Notes: generated by a model not told the origin, from the letters alone. DNA of 64,000 nucleotides from Pseudaquabacterium pictum (GCF_005403045.1 NZ_BJCL01000020.1:21270-85269), one strand, 5' to 3'. Positions 9,659 through 19,619 are shown, counted from the first letter of the stretch. Translations and numbers: made by a program.

Positions 9659-10194
9659 CGGCCGCTGCCCCCACCGCGCCGATTCGGCCCACCGCCCGCT
9701 TCATGCGCGGCCACCTGGCGCACTGGGTGGCGCTGGGCTTCGGCAGCGGCCTGTCGCGCTGGGCGCCGGGCACGGTGGGCACGCTGTGGGCCTGGGCCGC
9801 CTTCGTGGTGGCCGACCGCTGGCTGACCAGCGCGCAGTGGGGCTGGGTCATCGCCGGCGGCCTGCTGCTGGGCTGGTGGGCCTGCACCCGCACGGCGCAG
9901 CACCTGGGCACGGCCGACCCCGGCGCCATCGTCTGGGACGAGGTGCTGGCCTTCTGGCTGATCCTCTGGCTGGTGATGCCCACCGGCCTGCTGGGCCAGG
10001 CCGTGGCCTTCGGCCTGTTCCGTTACTTCGATGCCGCCAAGCCCGGCCCGGTGCGCTGGGCCGACCGGCTCTACAAGCTGCGCCCCGGCCAGGCCATCGG
10101 CTGGCGCCAGGGCTGGGGCATCCTGTTCGACGACCTGGTGGCGGCGCTGTGCACGCTGCTGGTGATCGCGCTGTGGCTGCGGCTGACTGTCTGA
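9655..10194 (+). CDS. pgpA: Phosphatidylglycerophosphatase A
   Basis: Inner-membrane phosphatase that dephosphorylates phosphatidylglycerol phosphate in phospholipid synthesis. The 179-residue protein has the PgpA hallmarks FGSGLSRWAPGTVGTLWA near the N-terminus, the acidic WDEVLAFWL motif, and RYFDAAKPGPVRW, with about four hydrophobic segments. It overlaps thiL by four bases and is followed 24 bases later by pncC, consistent with an operon. Confidence 0.94.
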   Translation: MTAAAPTAPIRPTARFMRGHLAHWVALGFGSGLSRWAPGTVGTLWAWAAFVVADRWLTSAQWGWVIAGGLLLGWWACTRTAQHLGTADPGAIVWDEVLAFWLILWLVMPTGLLGQAVAFGLFRYFDAAKPGPVRWADRLYKLRPGQAIGWRQGWGILFDDLVAALCTLLVIALWLRLTV

Positions 10195-10218
10195 GCTGAC
10201 TGGCTGAGGAACAACCCG

Positions 10219-10725
10219 ATGTCCGACCCCATCCCCACCCTGGTACATGCCCTGGCGGACGCGCTGCGCCAGCGCGGCCAGATGATCGCCACCGCCGAGA
10301 GCTGCACCGGCGGCCTGATCGCCGGTGCCTGCACCGACCTGGCCGGCTCCAGCGACTGGTTCGAGCGTGGCATCGTCAGTTACAGCAACGCCGCCAAGAC
10401 CGAGCTGCTGGGCGTGCCGGCGGATCTGATCGGCGCCCATGGCGCGGTCAGCGAGCCGGTGGCCCTGGCCATGGCCGCGGGTGTGCTGCAGCGCTCGCAC
10501 GCGCAGCGGGCGGTGGCCGTCACCGGCGTGGCCGGGCCCGGCGGCGGCACGGCCACCAAGCCGGTGGGCCTGGTGTGGCTGGCCTGGGCGCAGCGCGGGG
10601 CGGATGGCGCCATCACCAGCCGCGCCGTGGCGCAGCACTTTCCCGGCGACCGCGCGGCGGTGCGCCAGGCCACCATCGCCTGCGCACTGCAGGGCCTGAT
10701 CGACGACCTGGCGGTGCCCGCATGA
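10219..10725 (+). CDS. pncC: Nicotinamide-nucleotide amidohydrolase (CinA C-terminal domain family)
   Basis: Deamidates nicotinamide mononucleotide to nicotinate mononucleotide in pyridine nucleotide salvage. This is the 168-residue stand-alone form (YgaD/PncC) without the CinA N-terminal domain. The motifs TAESCTGGLIAG (catalytic Ser), GIVSYSNAAKTELLGV, GAVSEPVALAMA and AVTGVAGPGGGTATKPVG are complete. The ATG at 10219 follows a GAGGAAC ribosome binding site. Its last bases overlap the start of ghrA (ATGA). Confidence 0.93.
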   Translation: MSDPIPTLVHALADALRQRGQMIATAESCTGGLIAGACTDLAGSSDWFERGIVSYSNAAKTELLGVPADLIGAHGAVSEPVALAMAAGVLQRSHAQRAVAVTGVAGPGGGTATKPVGLVWLAWAQRGADGAITSRAVAQHFPGDRAAVRQATIACALQGLIDDLAVPA

Positions 10726-11663
10726 ACCTGCTGCTGACCGGCAACTTCGACGCCGCCGAGCGCGACGCCTGGGCCTCCGCGCTGCGCCAGGCGCTGCCCG
10801 GCCACCGCCTGTGCCTGGCCCGCGGCGAAGCGGCCGATGACCAGATCGATGCCGCCATCGTGGCCAATCCGCCGCCCGGCCAGCTGCAGGGCCTGCCGCG
10901 GCTGCGGCTGATCCAGAGCCTGTGGGCCGGCGTCGACCGCCTGCTGGCCGATGCCACGCTGCCGGCCGGCGTGCCCATCGCCCGCATGGTCGATCCGGCG
11001 ATGAATGCGGCGATGGCCGAAACCGCGCTGTGGGCCACGCTGGCGCTGCACCGCGGCTTCTTCGGCTATGCCCGCCAGCAGAAGGCGGCGGTGTGGCAGC
11101 AGCACCCGCAGCGCCGGGCCGACGAGGTGCCGGTGCTGGTGCTGGGCCTGGGCCAGATGGGCCGCACCTCGGCGCTGCGGCTGCAGCAGCAGGGCTACCC
11201 GGTGGCCGCCTGGCGCCGCGGCGCCGGCACAGCCGCACCGCCGGGCGTGCAGGTGCACACCGGCACCGACGGCCTGCACACGGCGCTGGCCGGCGCCCAG
11301 GTGGTGATCAACCTGCTGCCGTTGACGCCCGACACCCGCGGCTTGCTGGATGCATCGCTGCTGGCCCGCCTGCCGCATGGCGCTGGCCTGGTGAACCTGG
11401 CGCGTGGCGCCCACCTGGTCGATGCCGACCTGCTGGCCGCGCTGGCCAGTGGCCAGGTCGGCCATGCGGTGCTGGATGTGTTCCACACCGAGCCGCTGCC
11501 GGCCGACCATGCGTTCTGGGCCCACCCGCAGGTGACGCTGCTGCCGCATGTGGCCGCGCAGACCGACGAGCGCAGCGCCGCCGCGGTGGTGGCCGCCAAC
11601 ATCCGCGCGCTGGCCGACGGTGCGCCGCTGGCCCACCTGGTGCAGCGCGACGCCGGTTACTGA
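10722..11663 (+). CDS. ghrA: Glyoxylate/hydroxypyruvate reductase A (D-2-hydroxyacid dehydrogenase family)
   Basis: Cytosolic NAD(P)H-dependent reductase of 313 residues, predicted to reduce glyoxylate and hydroxypyruvate. It has a short catalytic domain (QSLWAGVDRLL), the Rossmann motif VLGLGQMGRTSALRL, the catalytic Arg in VNLARGAHLVD, Glu in DVFHTEPLP and His in LLPHVAAQT. The compact N-terminal domain and the absence of the GIGxxG spacing of SerA-type enzymes point to the GhrA subgroup. The ATG at 10722 overlaps the pncC stop, so it belongs to the same transcript. Exact substrate preference cannot be read from sequence. Confidence 0.88.
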   Translation: MNLLLTGNFDAAERDAWASALRQALPGHRLCLARGEAADDQIDAAIVANPPPGQLQGLPRLRLIQSLWAGVDRLLADATLPAGVPIARMVDPAMNAAMAETALWATLALHRGFFGYARQQKAAVWQQHPQRRADEVPVLVLGLGQMGRTSALRLQQQGYPVAAWRRGAGTAAPPGVQVHTGTDGLHTALAGAQVVINLLPLTPDTRGLLDASLLARLPHGAGLVNLARGAHLVDADLLAALASGQVGHAVLDVFHTEPLPADHAFWAHPQVTLLPHVAAQTDERSAAAVVAANIRALADGAPLAHLVQRDAGY

Positions 11664-11693
11664 ATCCCGCCTTCCTCACCCCACGGAGCTTGC

Positions 11694-12218
11694 ATGGCTG
11701 TCCTGTCCCGTTCCCTGATCGCCACGGCGCTGGCCGCGGTCACCACACTGACGAGTGCCCAGACCACGCCGCCGCAGCGCGACGCTGCCACGCTGGCGCG
11801 CGAGGAGGCGGCCATCAAGGCTGCCCGCATTGCCCAGACCCAGGCCATGGCGGTGGACGATCTGGACAAGGTGGTCACCTGGTGGGTGCCCGACATCACC
11901 ATCCGACGCGCCCTGGGCCAGCCGGTGGAGGGCGCCGAGGCCGCACGCAAGCTGCTGGTGCCGCCGGCCAATCCGTCGCCCAACCGGCTGATCTACCAGC
12001 GCGAGCCGGTGTCGGTGCAGGTCAGCCCGAACTGGCCGCTGGCCTACGAGGAGGGCCGCTGGTCGGGCCACCCGGGCAGCGTGGCCAATGCGCCGATGCT
12101 GGGCGGCCGCTACTCGGCGCAGTGGGTGCTGCGTGACGGCAAGTGGCTGATCCGCAGCGAGGTGTTCGTGGCGCTGACCTGCAGCGGCGCGGGCTGCACC
12201 TTCCCCGCTGCACCCTGA
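11694..12218 (+). CDS. Exported NTF2-like (DUF4440/SnoaL-type) protein
   Basis: Protein of 174 residues with a signal peptide (about 1-22, ending TLTSA) and a domain with the cone-shaped NTF2-like pattern: an N-terminal helix rich in Ala and charged residues (EEAAIKAARIAQTQAM), then alternating strands ending in YSAQWVLRDGKWLIRSEVFVAL, as in DUF4440 proteins. Two Cys residues near the C-terminus (LTCSGAGCTF) could form a disulfide. The ATG at 11694 follows ACGGAGC. Such proteins may be enzymes or ligand binders; no function is assigned. It meets holA tail to tail with four bases between stops. Confidence 0.7.
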   Translation: MAVLSRSLIATALAAVTTLTSAQTTPPQRDAATLAREEAAIKAARIAQTQAMAVDDLDKVVTWWVPDITIRRALGQPVEGAEAARKLLVPPANPSPNRLIYQREPVSVQVSPNWPLAYEEGRWSGHPGSVANAPMLGGRYSAQWVLRDGKWLIRSEVFVALTCSGAGCTFPAAP

Positions 12219-12222
12219 CGCG

Positions 12223-13329
12223 TCAGGCTTCCAGCGCCAGGCGCGGGCCCGCACGCAGCAGCGGCGCCTTGCCGCGCGGCGCGGGCGGGCTGGCCACGGC
12301 TTGCACCAGCAGCAGCACCAGGTGGCGCAGGGCATCCCAGGCGTCCAGCGGCCACAGCGGGTGCTTCAAGCCCTTGACCACACCGTCGCAGATGCTGGCG
12401 GCCTCCACCAGGTGGGCCAGCTGGTGCTCGGCCAGCAGCGGCAGCACACGTTCATACAGCCGCTGCTTGACGCCCCAGACCCGGCCTTCCTGGAAGGCGA
12501 CCGGCAGCGGCTTGCCCTGGGCCAGCGCGTCCTTCACCCGCTTCAGCCCGGCGATGGTGTCGGCCACATGCCAGTGCACCAGCACCGCGGCCTCGCCTTC
12601 GGCGCGCAGGCCGTCCAGCATGCGCAGCACGCGGGCGGTCTGGCCGGCCAGCACCGCATCGCACAGCTTGCTCACGTCGTAGCGGGCCACGTTCAGCACC
12701 GCGGCTTCCACCTGCTCGAAGGCCAGCGTGCCAGCGGGGTACAGCAGGGCCAGCTTCTGCAGCTCTTGATGGGCGGCCAGCAGGTTGCCTTCCACCCGGT
12801 CGGCAAAGAAGGCCAGGGTCTGCTGGCCGGCGTCGCCCTCGGCCACCCGCTGGCCCTGGGCGGCCAGGCGCTGGGCGATCCAGGTGGGCAGCTGGCGGCG
12901 GTCGACCGGCAGCACCTCGATCGTGGGGCCGGCCTGCGACAGCGCGCCGAACCAGGCGCCCTGCTGTTGCTGGCGGTCGAGCTTGGGCAGGTGCACGATG
13001 GTCAGCACGTCGTCCGACAGGTGGCCGCAGTAGCGCTGCAGCGCCTCGCTGCCGTCCTTGCCCGGCTTGCCGCTGGGAATGCGGATCTCGATGAGCTGCC
13101 GCTCGGCGAACAGGCTCATCGCCTGCGCCGCGCCCAGCAGGCCCGACCAGTCGAAATGCTGGCCGCTGACGGTGAACACCTTGCGCTCGACAAAACCCGC
13201 CGCGCGGGCGGCCGTGCGGATGGCGTCACCCGCCTCCTGCGCCAGCAGCGGCTCGTCGCCGTGGATGGTGTAGACCGGCTGCAGCCCGCGGGCCAGGTGC
13301 TGGGGCAGTTGCTCCGCGCGCACTTGCAT
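12223..13329 (-). CDS. holA: DNA polymerase III delta subunit
   Basis: Clamp-loader delta subunit that opens the beta clamp during replication. At 368 residues it has normal length, with the family N-terminus VYTIHGDEPLLAQEAGDAIR, then SLFAERQLIEIRIPSGKPGKDG, the domain II/III boundary DRVEGNLLAAHQELQKLALL, and the late YDVSKLCDAVLAG segment. It lacks a Walker A motif, as expected for delta. It follows lptE with a 13-base gap, the conserved leuS-lptE-holA order of proteobacteria. Confidence 0.95.
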   Translation of the reverse strand: MQVRAEQLPQHLARGLQPVYTIHGDEPLLAQEAGDAIRTAARAAGFVERKVFTVSGQHFDWSGLLGAAQAMSLFAERQLIEIRIPSGKPGKDGSEALQRYCGHLSDDVLTIVHLPKLDRQQQQGAWFGALSQAGPTIEVLPVDRRQLPTWIAQRLAAQGQRVAEGDAGQQTLAFFADRVEGNLLAAHQELQKLALLYPAGTLAFEQVEAAVLNVARYDVSKLCDAVLAGQTARVLRMLDGLRAEGEAAVLVHWHVADTIAGLKRVKDALAQGKPLPVAFQEGRVWGVKQRLYERVLPLLAEHQLAHLVEAASICDGVVKGLKHPLWPLDAWDALRHLVLLLVQAVASPPAPRGKAPLLRAGPRLALEA

Positions 13330-13342
13330 GGGGTGGCTCCGG

Positions 13343-13849
13343 TCAGGGGCGGGCCTGGGCCAGCCGGCGCAGCACCTGCTGCACGATGTCGTCCTGCATG
13401 GCGGTCAGCAGCTCGGCTTCCTCCTGCGCCTTGGCCAGGGCGAAGCTCTCGCTGTAGCTCATGTCGCGGGTCAGCAGCAGTTCGTTGGCAGGCACCAGCT
13501 CGCGTCCGCCGGGCGAGACCACGCGGAACTCGAAGCGCACCCGCAGCTGCAGTTCACGCACCTGGCCGGCGGCAGTGGACGCGACCACGCTGCGCTCACG
13601 CTTGTCGGTGATGGATTGCAGCACCACCTCGGCCTGGCCGGGGGTGTCGACCACCTGGGCGGCGTCGGCGAGGCGCTGGCGCAGGCTGCCGGCCAGCGGC
13701 GAATCGGCCACGAAGCCGGTCAGCGCGATGCGGCGGAAGGGCAGCGGCGGCGTCTGCCGCAGGGCGAAGCCGCAGCCGCCCAGCAAGGCGGCTCCGCCCA
13801 CGGCAGCCAGGGCGGCCAGGAGGCGTCGGCGTGCGTGACTGTGCACCAT
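13343..13849 (-). CDS. lptE: LPS-assembly lipoprotein LptE
   Basis: Outer-membrane lipoprotein that plugs the LptD barrel and helps insert lipopolysaccharide. The 168-residue product starts at the ATG at 13849 and has an RRR n-region, a hydrophobic stretch and the lipobox LLGGC, followed by GFALRQTPPLPFRRIAL, a typical LptE start. Its position between leuS and holA is diagnostic. It begins eight bases after the leuS stop. Confidence 0.92.
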   Translation of the reverse strand: MVHSHARRRLLAALAAVGGAALLGGCGFALRQTPPLPFRRIALTGFVADSPLAGSLRQRLADAAQVVDTPGQAEVVLQSITDKRERSVVASTAAGQVRELQLRVRFEFRVVSPGGRELVPANELLLTRDMSYSESFALAKAQEEAELLTAMQDDIVQQVLRRLAQARP

Positions 13850-13857
13850 GCAGCCGG

Positions 13858-16548
13858 TCAGACCACCACGTTGACCAGCCGGCCCGGCACCACGATCACC
13901 TTCTTCGCCGCCTTGCCCTCGCTGAACTTGGCGAACTCGGGCGAGGCCAGCGCAGCCGCCTCGATGGCAGCCTTGTCGGCCGCCGCCGGCACACTGAGCG
14001 CGCCGCGGGTCTTGCCGCTGATCTGCAGCACCAGGCTGATCTGGTCCTGCACCAGGGCGGCCTCGTCGACCGCAGGCCAGGGCGCATCCAGCAGGTCGCC
14101 CACGGCCTGGGCGAAGCCGAGTTCGGCCCACAGCGCATGGGTGATGTGCGGGCAGGCCGGGTACAGAGCGCGCAGCAGCACCGACATGCCTTCGCACAGC
14201 GTGGCGGTGTCGCCGTCGCTGCCGTCCGCCTTGAAGCCTTCCAGCGCATTCAGCAGCTTCATGCAGCCCGACACCACGGTGTTGTACTGCATGCGGTCGA
14301 AGTCATGGCTCACCTGGCGCAGCACCAGGTGCACCTCGCGGCGCAGCGTGGCGGCCTCGGGGCGCAGCGTGGCGCCGCTCAGGTTGCTGCTGGTCGCACG
14401 CTGCAGCAGCGCGGCGTTCTTCGCGCCGAAACCCCACACCCGCTTGAGGAATCGGTGCGCGCCTTCCACGCCGGCGTCGTTCCACTCCAGCGTCTGTTCG
14501 GGCGGGCTGGCGAACATCACGAACAGCCGGGCGGTGTCGGCGCCGTACTGGTCGATCAGGGCCTGCGGGTCGACACCGTTGTTCTTGGACTTGGACATCG
14601 TGCCCACGCCCTCGTAGTCGACCAGGCTGCCGTCGGCCTTGACGCGGGCCTGGGTCACCTTGCCGGCGTCATCACGGATGTCTTCCACCTCGTGCGGCCA
14701 GAAGTACTCGATGCCGCCCTTGTCGCTGCGCCGGCTGTAGATGTGGTTGAGCACCATGCCCTGGGTCAGCAGCTTGGTGAACGGCTCGGACACCTTGACC
14801 AGGCCCAGGTCGCGCATCACCTTGGTCCAGAAGCGGGCGTACAGCAGGTGCAGGATGGCGTGCTCGATGCCACCGATGTACTGGTCCATGCCAGGGTGGC
14901 CCGCGGTGTCCCCCATCCAGTACTGCGTGCCGTCGGCCACCATCGCCTCGGCGTTGGTGGGGTCGCAGTAGCGCATGAAGTACCACGACGAATCGACGAA
15001 GGTGTCCAGCGTGTCGGTCTCGCGCCGCGACGGCTTGCCGCAGACGGGGCAGGGCACGTTCAGGAAGTCGGCGCGCTTGTTCAGCGGGTTGCCGCTGCCG
15101 TCGGGGATGCAGTCTTCGGGCAGCACCACCGGCAGGTCCTTCTCGGGCACCGGCACCGCGCCGTGGTCGTCGCAGTGGATGATCGGGATCGGCGTGCCCC
15201 AGTAGCGCTGGCGGCTCACGCCCCAGTCGCGCAGGCGCCAGGTGGTCTTCTTCTCGCCCAGGGCCTTGGCCGCCAGCAGCTCGGCCACTTTGGACACTGC
15301 CGCCTTGTGCGGCAGGCCGTCGAGCACGCCGGAGTTGACGCACACCGCACGCTGCTTGTCGCCGTACCAGTCGGCCCAGGCGTCGGTGCTGAAGGTCTCG
15401 CCGTCGGCCGCCACCACCTGCTGGATGGCCAGGCCGTACTTCCGGGCGAAGGCGAAGTCGCGCTCGTCATGCGCCGGCACGCCCATCACCGCGCCGTCGC
15501 CGTAGCCCATCAGCACGTAGTTGCCCACCCACACGTCCACGGCCGCACCGGTCAGCGGGTGTGTCACCGTCAGGCCGGTGGCCACGCCCTTCTTGTCCTG
15601 CGTGGCCAGCTCGGCCTCGGTGGTGCCGCCCTGGGCGCACTCGGCGATGAAGGCGGCCACGGCGGGGTTGGACGCCGCGGCATGCGCGGCCAGCGGATGC
15701 TCGGGCGCCACGGCGCAGAAGGTCACGCCCATGATGGTGTCGGCGCGGGTGGTGAACACCCACATGCGCCCATCGCCGATCAGCGCGCCATCCGCACCAC
15801 GGATGTCGTGGGTGAAGGCGAAGCGCACGCCCTCGCTCTTGCCGATCCAGTTCTCCTGCATCAGCCGCACCCGCTCGGGCCAGCCGGCCAGGTACTGCGG
15901 GTCGTCGGGGTTGTTCACCGCCGACAGCAGCTCTTCGGCGTACTGGGTGATCTTCAGGTAGTAGCCGGGGATCTCGCGCTTCTCGACCACCGCGCCGCTG
16001 CGCCAGCCCTTGCCGTCGATCACCTGCTCGTTGGCCAGCACCGTCTGGTCGACCGGATCCCAGTTCACCACCTGGGTGCGGCGCTCGGCGATGCCGGCTT
16101 CCAGCATCTTCAGGAACAGCCACTGGTTCCACTTGTAGTACTGCGGCGTGCAGGTGGCGACCTCGCGGCTCCAATCGATGGCCAGGCCCATGGCCTGCAT
16201 CTGGCCCTTCATGTGGGCGATGTTCGAGTAGGTCCACGCAGCCGGTGGCACCTTGTTCTTCATCGCCGCGTTCTCGGCCGGCAGGCCGAAGGCGTCCCAG
16301 CCCATGGGCATCAGCACGTTCATGCCCTTCATGCGCAGCTGGCGCGCGAGCATGTCGTTGATGGTGTAGTTGCGCACATGGCCCATGTGCAGCTTGCCGC
16401 TGGGGTAGGGCAGCATCGAGCAGGCGTAGAACTTCGGCTTGCTCTGGTCCTCGGTCACGCGGTAGGCGTTGTGGCCGTTCCACAGCGGCTGCGCCCAGTG
16501 GGCATGGGCCGCGGCTTCCACCTCGGCGGGGGCGTATTTCTCGTTCAT
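13858..16548 (-). CDS. leuS: Leucyl-tRNA synthetase
   Basis: Class I aminoacyl-tRNA synthetase charging tRNA-Leu. The 896-residue protein has the HIGH-type motif as [11 protein letters not shown] near residue 50, a CP1 editing domain with the threonine-rich [18 protein letters not shown] region, a zinc-type [18 protein letters not shown] segment, and the KMSKS loop as [12 protein letters not shown]. Length and order fit a bacterial LeuRS. The start [18 protein letters not shown] is the normal N-terminus. It follows the exbD/tolR-like gene with a 38-base gap. Confidence 0.97.
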   Translation of the reverse strand: MNEKYAPAEVEAAAHAHWAQPLWNGHNAYRVTEDQSKPKFYACSMLPYPSGKLHMGHVRNYTINDMLARQLRMKGMNVLMPMGWDAFGLPAENAAMKNKVPPAAWTYSNIAHMKGQMQAMGLAIDWSREVATCTPQYYKWNQWLFLKMLEAGIAERRTQVVNWDPVDQTVLANEQVIDGKGWRSGAVVEKREIPGYYLKITQYAEELLSAVNNPDDPQYLAGWPERVRLMQENWIGKSEGVRFAFTHDIRGADGALIGDGRMWVFTTRADTIMGVTFCAVAPEHPLAAHAAASNPAVAAFIAECAQGGTTEAELATQDKKGVATGLTVTHPLTGAAVDVWVGNYVLMGYGDGAVMGVPAHDERDFAFARKYGLAIQQVVAADGETFSTDAWADWYGDKQRAVCVNSGVLDGLPHKAAVSKVAELLAAKALGEKKTTWRLRDWGVSRQRYWGTPIPIIHCDDHGAVPVPEKDLPVVLPEDCIPDGSGNPLNKRADFLNVPCPVCGKPSRRETDTLDTFVDSSWYFMRYCDPTNAEAMVADGTQYWMGDTAGHPGMDQYIGGIEHAILHLLYARFWTKVMRDLGLVKVSEPFTKLLTQGMVLNHIYSRRSDKGGIEYFWPHEVEDIRDDAGKVTQARVKADGSLVDYEGVGTMSKSKNNGVDPQALIDQYGADTARLFVMFASPPEQTLEWNDAGVEGAHRFLKRVWGFGAKNAALLQRATSSNLSGATLRPEAATLRREVHLVLRQVSHDFDRMQYNTVVSGCMKLLNALEGFKADGSDGDTATLCEGMSVLLRALYPACPHITHALWAELGFAQAVGDLLDAPWPAVDEAALVQDQISLVLQISGKTRGALSVPAAADKAAIEAAALASPEFAKFSEGKAAKKVIVVPGRLVNVVV

Positions 16549-16586
16549 CCCTTCATTGTAGAAGGGGGGTCTGCGGGCAGATGCCG

Positions 16587-17018
16587 CTATTTGGCCGATG
16601 GCGCGGCCGCGACCTCGGTGACAAAGCCCACGCGGTTCAGCCCGCCCGCCTGCACCAGGCCGATCAGCTCGGCGATGCGGCCGAAGGGCACGGCCTGGTC
16701 GGCGCGCAGCTGCACCTCGGTGGCCGGGTTGCGGCGGGCGCTGTCGCGCACCTTGGCCTGCAGCTGTTCTGGGGTGACGGGTTCATCGCCCCAGAACAGC
16801 TGGCCGCCGGCATCCACCGCCACGGCGACGAACAGCGGCGCATCGGTGGGCGTGGCGCCGTCGGCCTTGGGCAGATCGAGCCGCAGGCTGCTGCTCATCA
16901 GCGGTGCGGTGATGATGAAGATCACCAGCAGCACCAGCATCACGTCGATCAACGGCGTCATGTTGATCTCGCTCATCGGCTGCGATGCGCCAGGGCGCTG
17001 CAGGCGGCCGAAGGCCAT
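16587..17018 (-). CDS. ExbD/TolR-family proton-channel protein
   Basis: Protein of 143 residues with one N-terminal membrane helix ([20 protein letters not shown]) that carries the conserved Asp of the ExbD/TolR family, and a periplasmic C-terminal domain ([20 protein letters not shown]). With the upstream TolQ/ExbB homologue it should form a proton-driven motor for TonB-type uptake or Tol-Pal envelope maintenance. There is no tonB, tolA, tolB or pal beside it, so ExbD versus TolR cannot be decided. The ATG at 17018 is one base after the partner's stop; the alternative start at 17084 lies inside that gene. Confidence 0.88.
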   Translation of the reverse strand: MAFGRLQRPGASQPMSEINMTPLIDVMLVLLVIFIITAPLMSSSLRLDLPKADGATPTDAPLFVAVAVDAGGQLFWGDEPVTPEQLQAKVRDSARRNPATEVQLRADQAVPFGRIAELIGLVQAGGLNRVGFVTEVAAAPSAK

Positions 17019-17019
17019 G

Positions 17020-17691
17020 TCAGCCGGCCTGGCGGGCGCCGGCGCCCGCCGCATCGAGGGCCATCTCGCGCAGGTCATGCGCAAAGCCTTCCAGCGCGGC
17101 CTCGCAGGACGCGACCCACTGGCCGAACAGGTTGTAGGCCAGCACCGCAGGGATGGCCACTGCCAGGCCGGCTGCGGTCATCACCAGCGCCTCGCCCACC
17201 GGGCCCGAGACCTTGTCGATGGTCAGCGAGCCGGCCGCCGAGATGCTGATCAGTGCGTGGTAGATGCCCCACACCGTGCCGAACAGGCCGATGAACGGCG
17301 CGGTGCTGCCGATCGACGCCAGCAGCACCTGGCCGAAGCGCAGGTGGGCCAGGCTGCGCTGCAGCGCATCACGCAGGCGGCGCGTCAGTTGCGAGCCGAG
17401 TGCGGCCTGGGTGGCCAGGGTGCCGGCCGGCTCGGCCAGCAGGCCGGCGTCCAGCATCGGCAGCAGCACCTGTTCACGGTCCAGCGCGGCCAGGCGGGTG
17501 CGGCCGGCGGCCAGGGTGTCGGCCGACCAGAAGGCGGCCACCGCACGGTCGATGTCGCGGCGCGCGCGCTGCAACACCCAGCCCTTCCAGAAAATCAGCA
17601 CCCAGGCGCTGACCGACATGGCCAGCAGCAGCACCACCACCGTGCGGCCGATGGCGTCGTTCTCGTGCCAGAACTGCAGCAGGCCTTGCAT
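17020..17691 (-). CDS. ExbB/TolQ-family motor protein (MotA/TolQ/ExbB proton channel)
   Basis: Inner-membrane protein of 223 residues with three membrane helices: about 17-38 (VVVLLLAMSVSAWVLIFW), about 125-150 (LASIGSTAPFIGLFGTVWGI, the family signature) and about 165-190 (GEALVMTAAGLAVAIPAVL). It pairs with the adjacent ExbD/TolR protein. The start at 17691 (MQGLLQFWHENDAIG) lies eight bases after the dapB stop and fits the usual first helix. In many Burkholderiales this pair sits between dapB and leuS without a TonB gene. Confidence 0.9.
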   Translation of the reverse strand: MQGLLQFWHENDAIGRTVVVLLLAMSVSAWVLIFWKGWVLQRARRDIDRAVAAFWSADTLAAGRTRLAALDREQVLLPMLDAGLLAEPAGTLATQAALGSQLTRRLRDALQRSLAHLRFGQVLLASIGSTAPFIGLFGTVWGIYHALISISAAGSLTIDKVSGPVGEALVMTAAGLAVAIPAVLAYNLFGQWVASCEAALEGFAHDLREMALDAAGAGARQAG

Positions 17692-17699
17692 GCCCAGGC

Positions 17700-18503
17700 T
17701 CAGGCCAGGCCGAGCACGTCGTTCATGTCGAACAGGCCGGTGGCGTGCCCCGCCAGGAAGCGTGCGGCCCGCAGGCTGCCCTGGGCATAGCCGGCGCGGC
17801 TGCTGCTCTTGTGGCTGATCTCGATGCGCTCGCCGGTGCCGGCGAACAGCACGGTGTGGTCGCCGATGATGTCGCCGCCGCGGATGGCCGAGAAGCCGAT
17901 GGTCGACGGATCCCGCTCGCCGGTGACGCCTTCGCGCGCATAGACCGCGCAGTCCTTCAGGTCGCGCCCCAGCGCGGCGGCCAGCACTTCGCCCATCTGC
18001 AGTGCGGTGCCGCTGGGTGCATCCACCTTGTGGCGGTGGTGGGCTTCGATCACCTCGATGTCGTAGCCCTGGCTCAGCGCCCGGGCAGCCTGGTCCAGCA
18101 ACTTCAGCACCACGTTGACGCCCACGCTCATGTTGGGCGCGAACACCACCGCCGTGTGCGCGGCATGGGCGGTGATGGCGGCCTTCTGCTCGGGCGAGAA
18201 GCCAGTGGTGCCGATCACTGCCTTGACGCCCAGCCGGCGGCAGGCCGCCAGATGCGCCAGCGTGCCGGCGGGCCGGGTGAAGTCGATCAGCACCTGGGCG
18301 TTGGCCAGGCCGGCGTCCAGGTCGCTGGTGATGGCCACGCCGGTGTGGCGTCCGGCAAAGGCGCCGGCATCCTGGCCCAGGGCCGGGCTGTCGGCGACGT
18401 CGAGCGCGCCAGCCAGTTGCAGGTCGGGCGCAGCCAGCACCGCCTCGACCAGCATGCGGCCCATGCGGCCGGACGCACCGGCAATCGCGATGCGCAGCGT
18501 CAT
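17700..18503 (-). CDS. dapB: 4-hydroxy-tetrahydrodipicolinate reductase
   Basis: NAD(P)H-dependent step of the diaminopimelate/lysine pathway. The 267-residue protein starts [18 protein letters not shown] (nucleotide-binding GASGRMG), and has [19 protein letters not shown], the catalytic [16 protein letters not shown] motif and a C-terminal [17 protein letters not shown]. Length is standard. The ATG overlaps the bamE stop (ATGA), so dapB is co-transcribed with bamE and probably with the tolQ/tolR-like pair, leuS, lptE and holA downstream. Confidence 0.96.
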   Translation of the reverse strand: MTLRIAIAGASGRMGRMLVEAVLAAPDLQLAGALDVADSPALGQDAGAFAGRHTGVAITSDLDAGLANAQVLIDFTRPAGTLAHLAACRRLGVKAVIGTTGFSPEQKAAITAHAAHTAVVFAPNMSVGVNVVLKLLDQAARALSQGYDIEVIEAHHRHKVDAPSGTALQMGEVLAAALGRDLKDCAVYAREGVTGERDPSTIGFSAIRGGDIIGDHTVLFAGTGERIEISHKSSSRAGYAQGSLRAARFLAGHATGLFDMNDVLGLA

Positions 18504-19057
18504 GGTTCCAGCGGCGGGTAGCTGCGCACGGCACCCATCGGAACGGTGGGCTCGGGCGCGGCTGCCGGTGGCTTGGGCAGGGCCTTGATCTGCTCGTCGG
18601 TCAACGCGATCGGCTGGGTGCGCTGGCCTTTCAGCGGTCGGCTGATGGCGGCGACGAAGTCACGCTCGGTCGGCAGGTCCTTGGCTTCCAGCCGCTCCAG
18701 CTTGTCCTCCTTGAAGAAGGCGACCACGTCGCGGCGTTGCGGTGGCGTGCCTTGGCGCCGGATGGTGAAGATGTAGTCCCAGCGGTCGGCGTGGAACGGG
18801 TCGGTCAGCATCGGCGAGCCGAGGATGTCGCGCACCTGGGCCCGGGTCATGCCCGGTTGCACCCGCGCCGCCAGCTCCTGGGTCACCACATTGCCCTGCA
18901 CGATGTCCATGCGGTAGGGCGTGACCACACCCAGGAAGCTCTCGCCCGACTGCAGCGAGGGCAGGGCGGGCAGGTAGGCGCAGGCGCCCAGGGCCAGGGG
19001 CAGGCCGGCCAGGCCGGCCAGGCGGAGGATGCGGCGAAGAGGGGCGGATGTGCTCAA
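18500..19057 (-). CDS. bamE: Outer membrane assembly lipoprotein BamE (OmlA/SmpA)
   Basis: Lipoprotein accessory subunit of the Bam complex for outer-membrane protein insertion. A lipobox LALGAC is followed by [31 protein letters not shown] and the BamE fold [32 protein letters not shown] place the start at the TTG at 19057, which gives a normal lipoprotein signal of about 25 residues (185 residues in total). The only in-frame ATG, at 19144, would add an unlikely 29-residue extension reaching into the fur promoter region. The C-terminal Pro/Ala-rich tail of about 30 residues is longer than in E. coli. The gene is divergent from fur, the usual arrangement. Confidence 0.9.
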   Translation of the reverse strand: MSTSAPLRRILRLAGLAGLPLALGACAYLPALPSLQSGESFLGVVTPYRMDIVQGNVVTQELAARVQPGMTRAQVRDILGSPMLTDPFHADRWDYIFTIRRQGTPPQRRDVVAFFKEDKLERLEAKDLPTERDFVAAISRPLKGQRTQPIALTDEQIKALPKPPAAAPEPTVPMGAVRSYPPLEP

Positions 19058-19073
19058 GGTGCCTGCCGTAGAC

Positions 19074-19101
19074 GGGGTGCAGCTGGGGTGCAGCCGGGGT
19101 G
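19074..19101. repeat. Two and a half tandem 11-base repeats in the bamE-fur intergenic region
   Basis: The unit GGGGTGCAGCT/C occurs at 19074-19084 and 19085-19095, with a partial third copy from 19096. It lies between the divergent bamE and fur starts. It may be a protein-binding array or simply a small tandem duplication; no known motif was recognised. Confidence 0.5.
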
Positions 19102-19166
19102 TTGCCACGGCGCGCTGGGCGCCGCCGGCCGGGCTGGATATCATCGAACGATTCTATCCACCCACC

Positions 19167-19619
19167 ATGCCGACCCGCGCCGACCCCTCCCAGTCCCACG
19201 CCGACGAGCTCAAGAGCAGCGGCCTGAAGGCCACGCTGCCGCGCATCAAGATCCTCGAGGTCTTCCAGCGCACGTCGCAGCGGCACATGACGGCCGAGGA
19301 TGTGTTCAAGGCCTTGCTGATGGAAGGCGCCGACATCGGCCTGGCCACGGTGTACCGGGTGCTGATGCAGTTCGAGCAGGCTGGCCTGCTGTCGCGCAGC
19401 CACTTCGAATCCGGCAAGTCGGTGTTCGAGCTCAACGAGGGCCAGCACCACGACCACCTGGTCTGCCTGACCTGCGGCCGGGTGGAGGAGTTCTACGACC
19501 CCGAGATCGAGCAGCGCCAGCGGGCCGTCGCCCAGGCCCACGGCTTCGACCTGCAGGACCACGCGCTGTCGCTGTACGCGGTGTGCACCAAGCCCGCCTG
19601 CCCGCACAAGGGCAAGTGA
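19167..19619 (+). CDS. fur: Ferric uptake regulator Fur
   Basis: Iron-responsive repressor of 150 residues. It has an N-terminal winged helix ([32 protein letters not shown] is split by no gap; recognition helix [18 protein letters not shown]), the metal-binding [20 protein letters not shown] region and a C-terminal Cys in [11 protein letters not shown]. The ATG at 19167 was chosen because family members begin about 12 residues before the GLKAT motif; the upstream in-frame ATG at 19029 would run through the bamE start. Fur and BamE are divergently encoded here as in many proteobacteria. No Fur box was recognised in the intergenic region. Confidence 0.95.
   Translation: MPTRADPSQSHADELKSSGLKATLPRIKILEVFQRTSQRHMTAEDVFKALLMEGADIGLATVYRVLMQFEQAGLLSRSHFESGKSVFELNEGQHHDHLVCLTCGRVEEFYDPEIEQRQRAVAQAHGFDLQDHALSLYAVCTKPACPHKGK

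Noticed and set aside
13831..17790. Long plus-strand open frame (1319 codons) opposite lptE, leuS and the exbD/tolQ-like genes
   Set aside because: Antisense to several conserved genes and low-complexity in sequence.
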